From Bacteroidota bacterium (GTDB taxonomy: Bacteria; Bacteroidota; Bacteroidia; B-17B0; Aurantibacillaceae), in assembly GCA_018267655.1 (NCBI GenBank), contig JAFDYB010000009.1, forward strand, positions 43,354-107,353: a stretch of 64,000 nt of DNA. The letters are read 5' to 3'. The position numbers were made by a program, and so were the translations under genes. Below the pieces are notes generated by a model. It was given only the letters and a program-made list of their open reading frames with translations, searched no databases and had not been told where the DNA came from. How positions within the stretch are numbered: the stretch's first letter is position 1; the number at the start of each line of letters is the position of its first letter. Positions 62,654 through 64,000 of the stretch are shown here, one piece after another.

Positions 62654-63780
62654 TTATGAATGAAAAATAATTTTGAAACAATGTAAATTATTTTTGTACT
62701 CATATTCCGGATCCCAATTTTGAAACTCACAAATCCGCTTTACTATTGTGAGCCCTATTCCTAATGATCCTGAGGCGCTTTGGCGAACAATTTTTGTAAA
62801 CAATTCAGAATCCGTTATTGGTGGTAAATAGCTTGTGTTTTTAAAAATTAATGCGTCATTTTGTAACTCAATTTCAATTTTACCATCGTCTTCTGTATTG
62901 TACTTAACGGCATTCATAAATAAATTATTAACTAATACATCAAACAAAGTTTTGTTTACTAATATAACCTGATTATGTTTTTCTATACAAGCTACCGTAA
63001 TATTTTTTTCCTCTGTAAAGTCTGCTAACTCCTCTATTTTTGCAATTATAAAATCGTGAATATTTATTTCTTCCTTCTCAATGTACTGCCTATTCTCTAT
63101 TCTCGAAATTAAAATTAAGGTTTTATTTAGTCTCGAAATTCGCAAAAGCATTTCGTGCATTTCAGACAATAGTTTTACCTGTTGCGGATTATTTTCTTGT
63201 TGATTAAGCAAAACAATTTTGTTTTTTATTATGGCAAGTGGGGTTTGGCTTTCGTGCGAAATATTTTGGGTAAACTCGCGCATATTTTTAAAATCAAGAA
63301 TAATTCTGTTGGTTAAATCAATTAATGCATTGTTCAATATATTAAACTCTGTTATATTAGTTTTGCTCAGTTTTAATGTGTTTCTAGTATCCCAATTATT
63401 TATTTTAGAAAGACTGTGGTGAAAAGGCGCCCAAATAGTTTTAGATAAATAGGTATTTAACCCTATTAAAATTAAAGTGCTTATTAACAAAAACAGGGCT
63501 ACAATTAAACTTATGTATTTAATAATTTCATTGCTTTCTGTTAGCGAATGAGAAAGCTTTATTTGATATATTTTTCCATAAATATTTGTTTGAAAAACAA
63601 TACTGCTATAATCCATCATTTCCGGAACAGTTTCATTTACCTCGTAAAAGGGCTCTGAAAAAACATAAAAACTATCAACTTGCATTGTAAGTGCCGGTAT
63701 TTGTTTTATGTAATTTTTAGTGTCAGCAATGCCAAACACATCATCGGGGTTTGTGCCTTTTTTTAATGAGTTAAGTATAA
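62654..63780 (-). pseudogene. Sensor histidine kinase, N-terminus lost at an IS insertion
   Basis: The kinase frame runs from the C-terminus upstream through a GTG at 63739 and on for at least a dozen more kinase-like residues (LNSLKKGTNPDD), then stops in the flanking element. A periplasmic piece, one membrane helix (IIKYISLIVALFLLISTLILIGLNTYL), the HisKA dimerisation helix with NISHESQTPLAII (His phosphorylation site), the N-box NNLFMNAVKYN and the G-box GSLGIGLTIV are intact. The expected first membrane helix and signal region are missing. Without them the protein would not insert properly. No response regulator is in view; it may lie beyond the insertion. Confidence 0.75.
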
Positions 63781-63814
63781 TGTTTTTGAATATCCGTAAT
63801 TACTCATAATTTCT

Positions 63815-63822
63815 TATATTTG
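63815..63822 (+). promoter_or_regulatory. -7 promoter box of the transposase
   Basis: TATATTTG, an exact TAnnTTTG match, 16 bases before the transposase ATG at 63839. Confidence 0.45.
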
Positions 63823-63838
63823 TTTCAAAATCAATCAG

Positions 63839-64000
63839 ATGAATTTATTTTCTTTTACAGCCAATTTTAGCAGCGAAGATAGTTGCCGCATTCACTTTAA
63901 ATCGGAGCGAGATAAACAAGGTATTAAATGCAAAAACTGCGGGCATAAGCATCATTATTGGATACAAAGCAGATGGAGTTATGAGTGTAAGAAGTGTCGC
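63839..64000 (+). CDS. IS1595-family transposase, N-terminal part (cut by the window edge)
   Basis: 54 residues are visible and open to the right edge. MNLFSFTANFSSEDSCRIHF followed by KSERDKQGIKCKNCGHKHHYW and WSYECKKCR is the N-terminal zinc-ribbon of IS1595/ISXO2-like transposases (two CxxC pairs). The DDE-type catalytic domain is beyond the window. It lies beside the truncated sensor kinase, transcribed away from it. Confidence 0.85.
   Translation, partial: MNLFSFTANFSSEDSCRIHFKSERDKQGIKCKNCGHKHHYWIQSRWSYECKKCR

Larger units (their letters stand above)
63781..64000 (+). mobile_element. Left part of an IS1595-family insertion sequence
   Basis: The stretch after the broken kinase frame carries a promoter box and the start of an IS1595-type transposase. 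The left end lies somewhere in about 63778-63805; no terminal inverted repeat can be confirmed, as the other end is outside the window. Confidence 0.6.

Noticed and set aside
1..64000. CRISPR arrays, prophage or toxin-antitoxin loci
   Set aside because: No regularly spaced repeats, Cas, phage structural or TA-like genes were seen; the only mobile signal is the IS1595 fragment at the right edge.

Overview
The window is one 64-kb stretch of a low-GC Bacteroidota chromosome. Four lines of evidence point there: TAnnTTTG-type promoter boxes, a type IX secretion (T9SS) sorting domain, many Bacteroidota-typical families (DUF5777, GIN-domain protein, DUF4369-TlpA, Reg_prop/Y_Y_Y sensor, DUF6427-like), and A/T-rich leaders without clear Shine-Dalgarno sites. 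The order cannot be fixed from the sequence alone. Most of the window is housekeeping chromosome. The only mobile element seen is an IS1595-family insertion cut by the right edge.

Layout. 0-2.4 kb: tail of a GATase-like protein, tatA, gatA and tRNA-Glu(TTC). 2.5-5 kb: a PagL-like outer-membrane deacylase overlapping a GIN-domain protein, and a convergent LON-domain protein. 5.2-8.6 kb: periplasmic folding and redox genes (double-parvulin PPIase, TlpA-like thioredoxin). 8.7-12.8 kb: pyrB, a secreted protein, a lipoprotein and two small-family membrane proteins. 12.8-17 kb: AddA/RecB-like helicase-nuclease and mnmA. 17.1-20.4 kb: a putative envelope redox module consisting of a frameshifted T9SS cargo with a CxxCH motif, two cytochrome-c-like lipoproteins, a DUF5777 beta-barrel and YceI; it is driven by a promoter whose core is perfectly duplicated in tandem. 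20.5-26.3 kb: a plus-strand run of exonuclease, gpsA, PAP2-like membrane protein, SDR, deoxynucleoside kinase, SiaB-like kinase and GT4. 26.4-29.9 kb: hisS, hutH and a TIMP/NTR-like membrane protein on the minus strand. 30-33.9 kb: metH behind a SAM (S-box) riboswitch with a readable terminator/antiterminator. 33.9-40.4 kb: a giant propeller sensor ending in a SpoIIE phosphatase, divergent from gcvP.

40.4-55.4 kb is one long minus-strand glycan operon: asparagine synthase, Wzm/Wzt ABC exporter, about six methyltransferase-like proteins (three FkbM), GT2/GT4 transferases, an alpha-1,2-fucosyltransferase-like GT11, and unassigned proteins. Genes abut or overlap by a few bases, which suggests one transcript building and exporting an O-antigen-like or cell-surface glycan, possibly also used for T9SS cargo glycosylation. 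55.7-58.2 kb holds a class III polyhydroxyalkanoate synthase pair (PhaE, PhaC). The right end has an orphan periplasmic binding protein, a DUF3109 protein, an RfbD-like reductase, a Wzx-like flippase, dut, and a sensor histidine kinase that has lost its N-terminus at the IS1595 insertion.

All calls come from reading the sequence and the translated proteins by eye. No database search was run, so family names rest on recognised motifs and overall resemblance.
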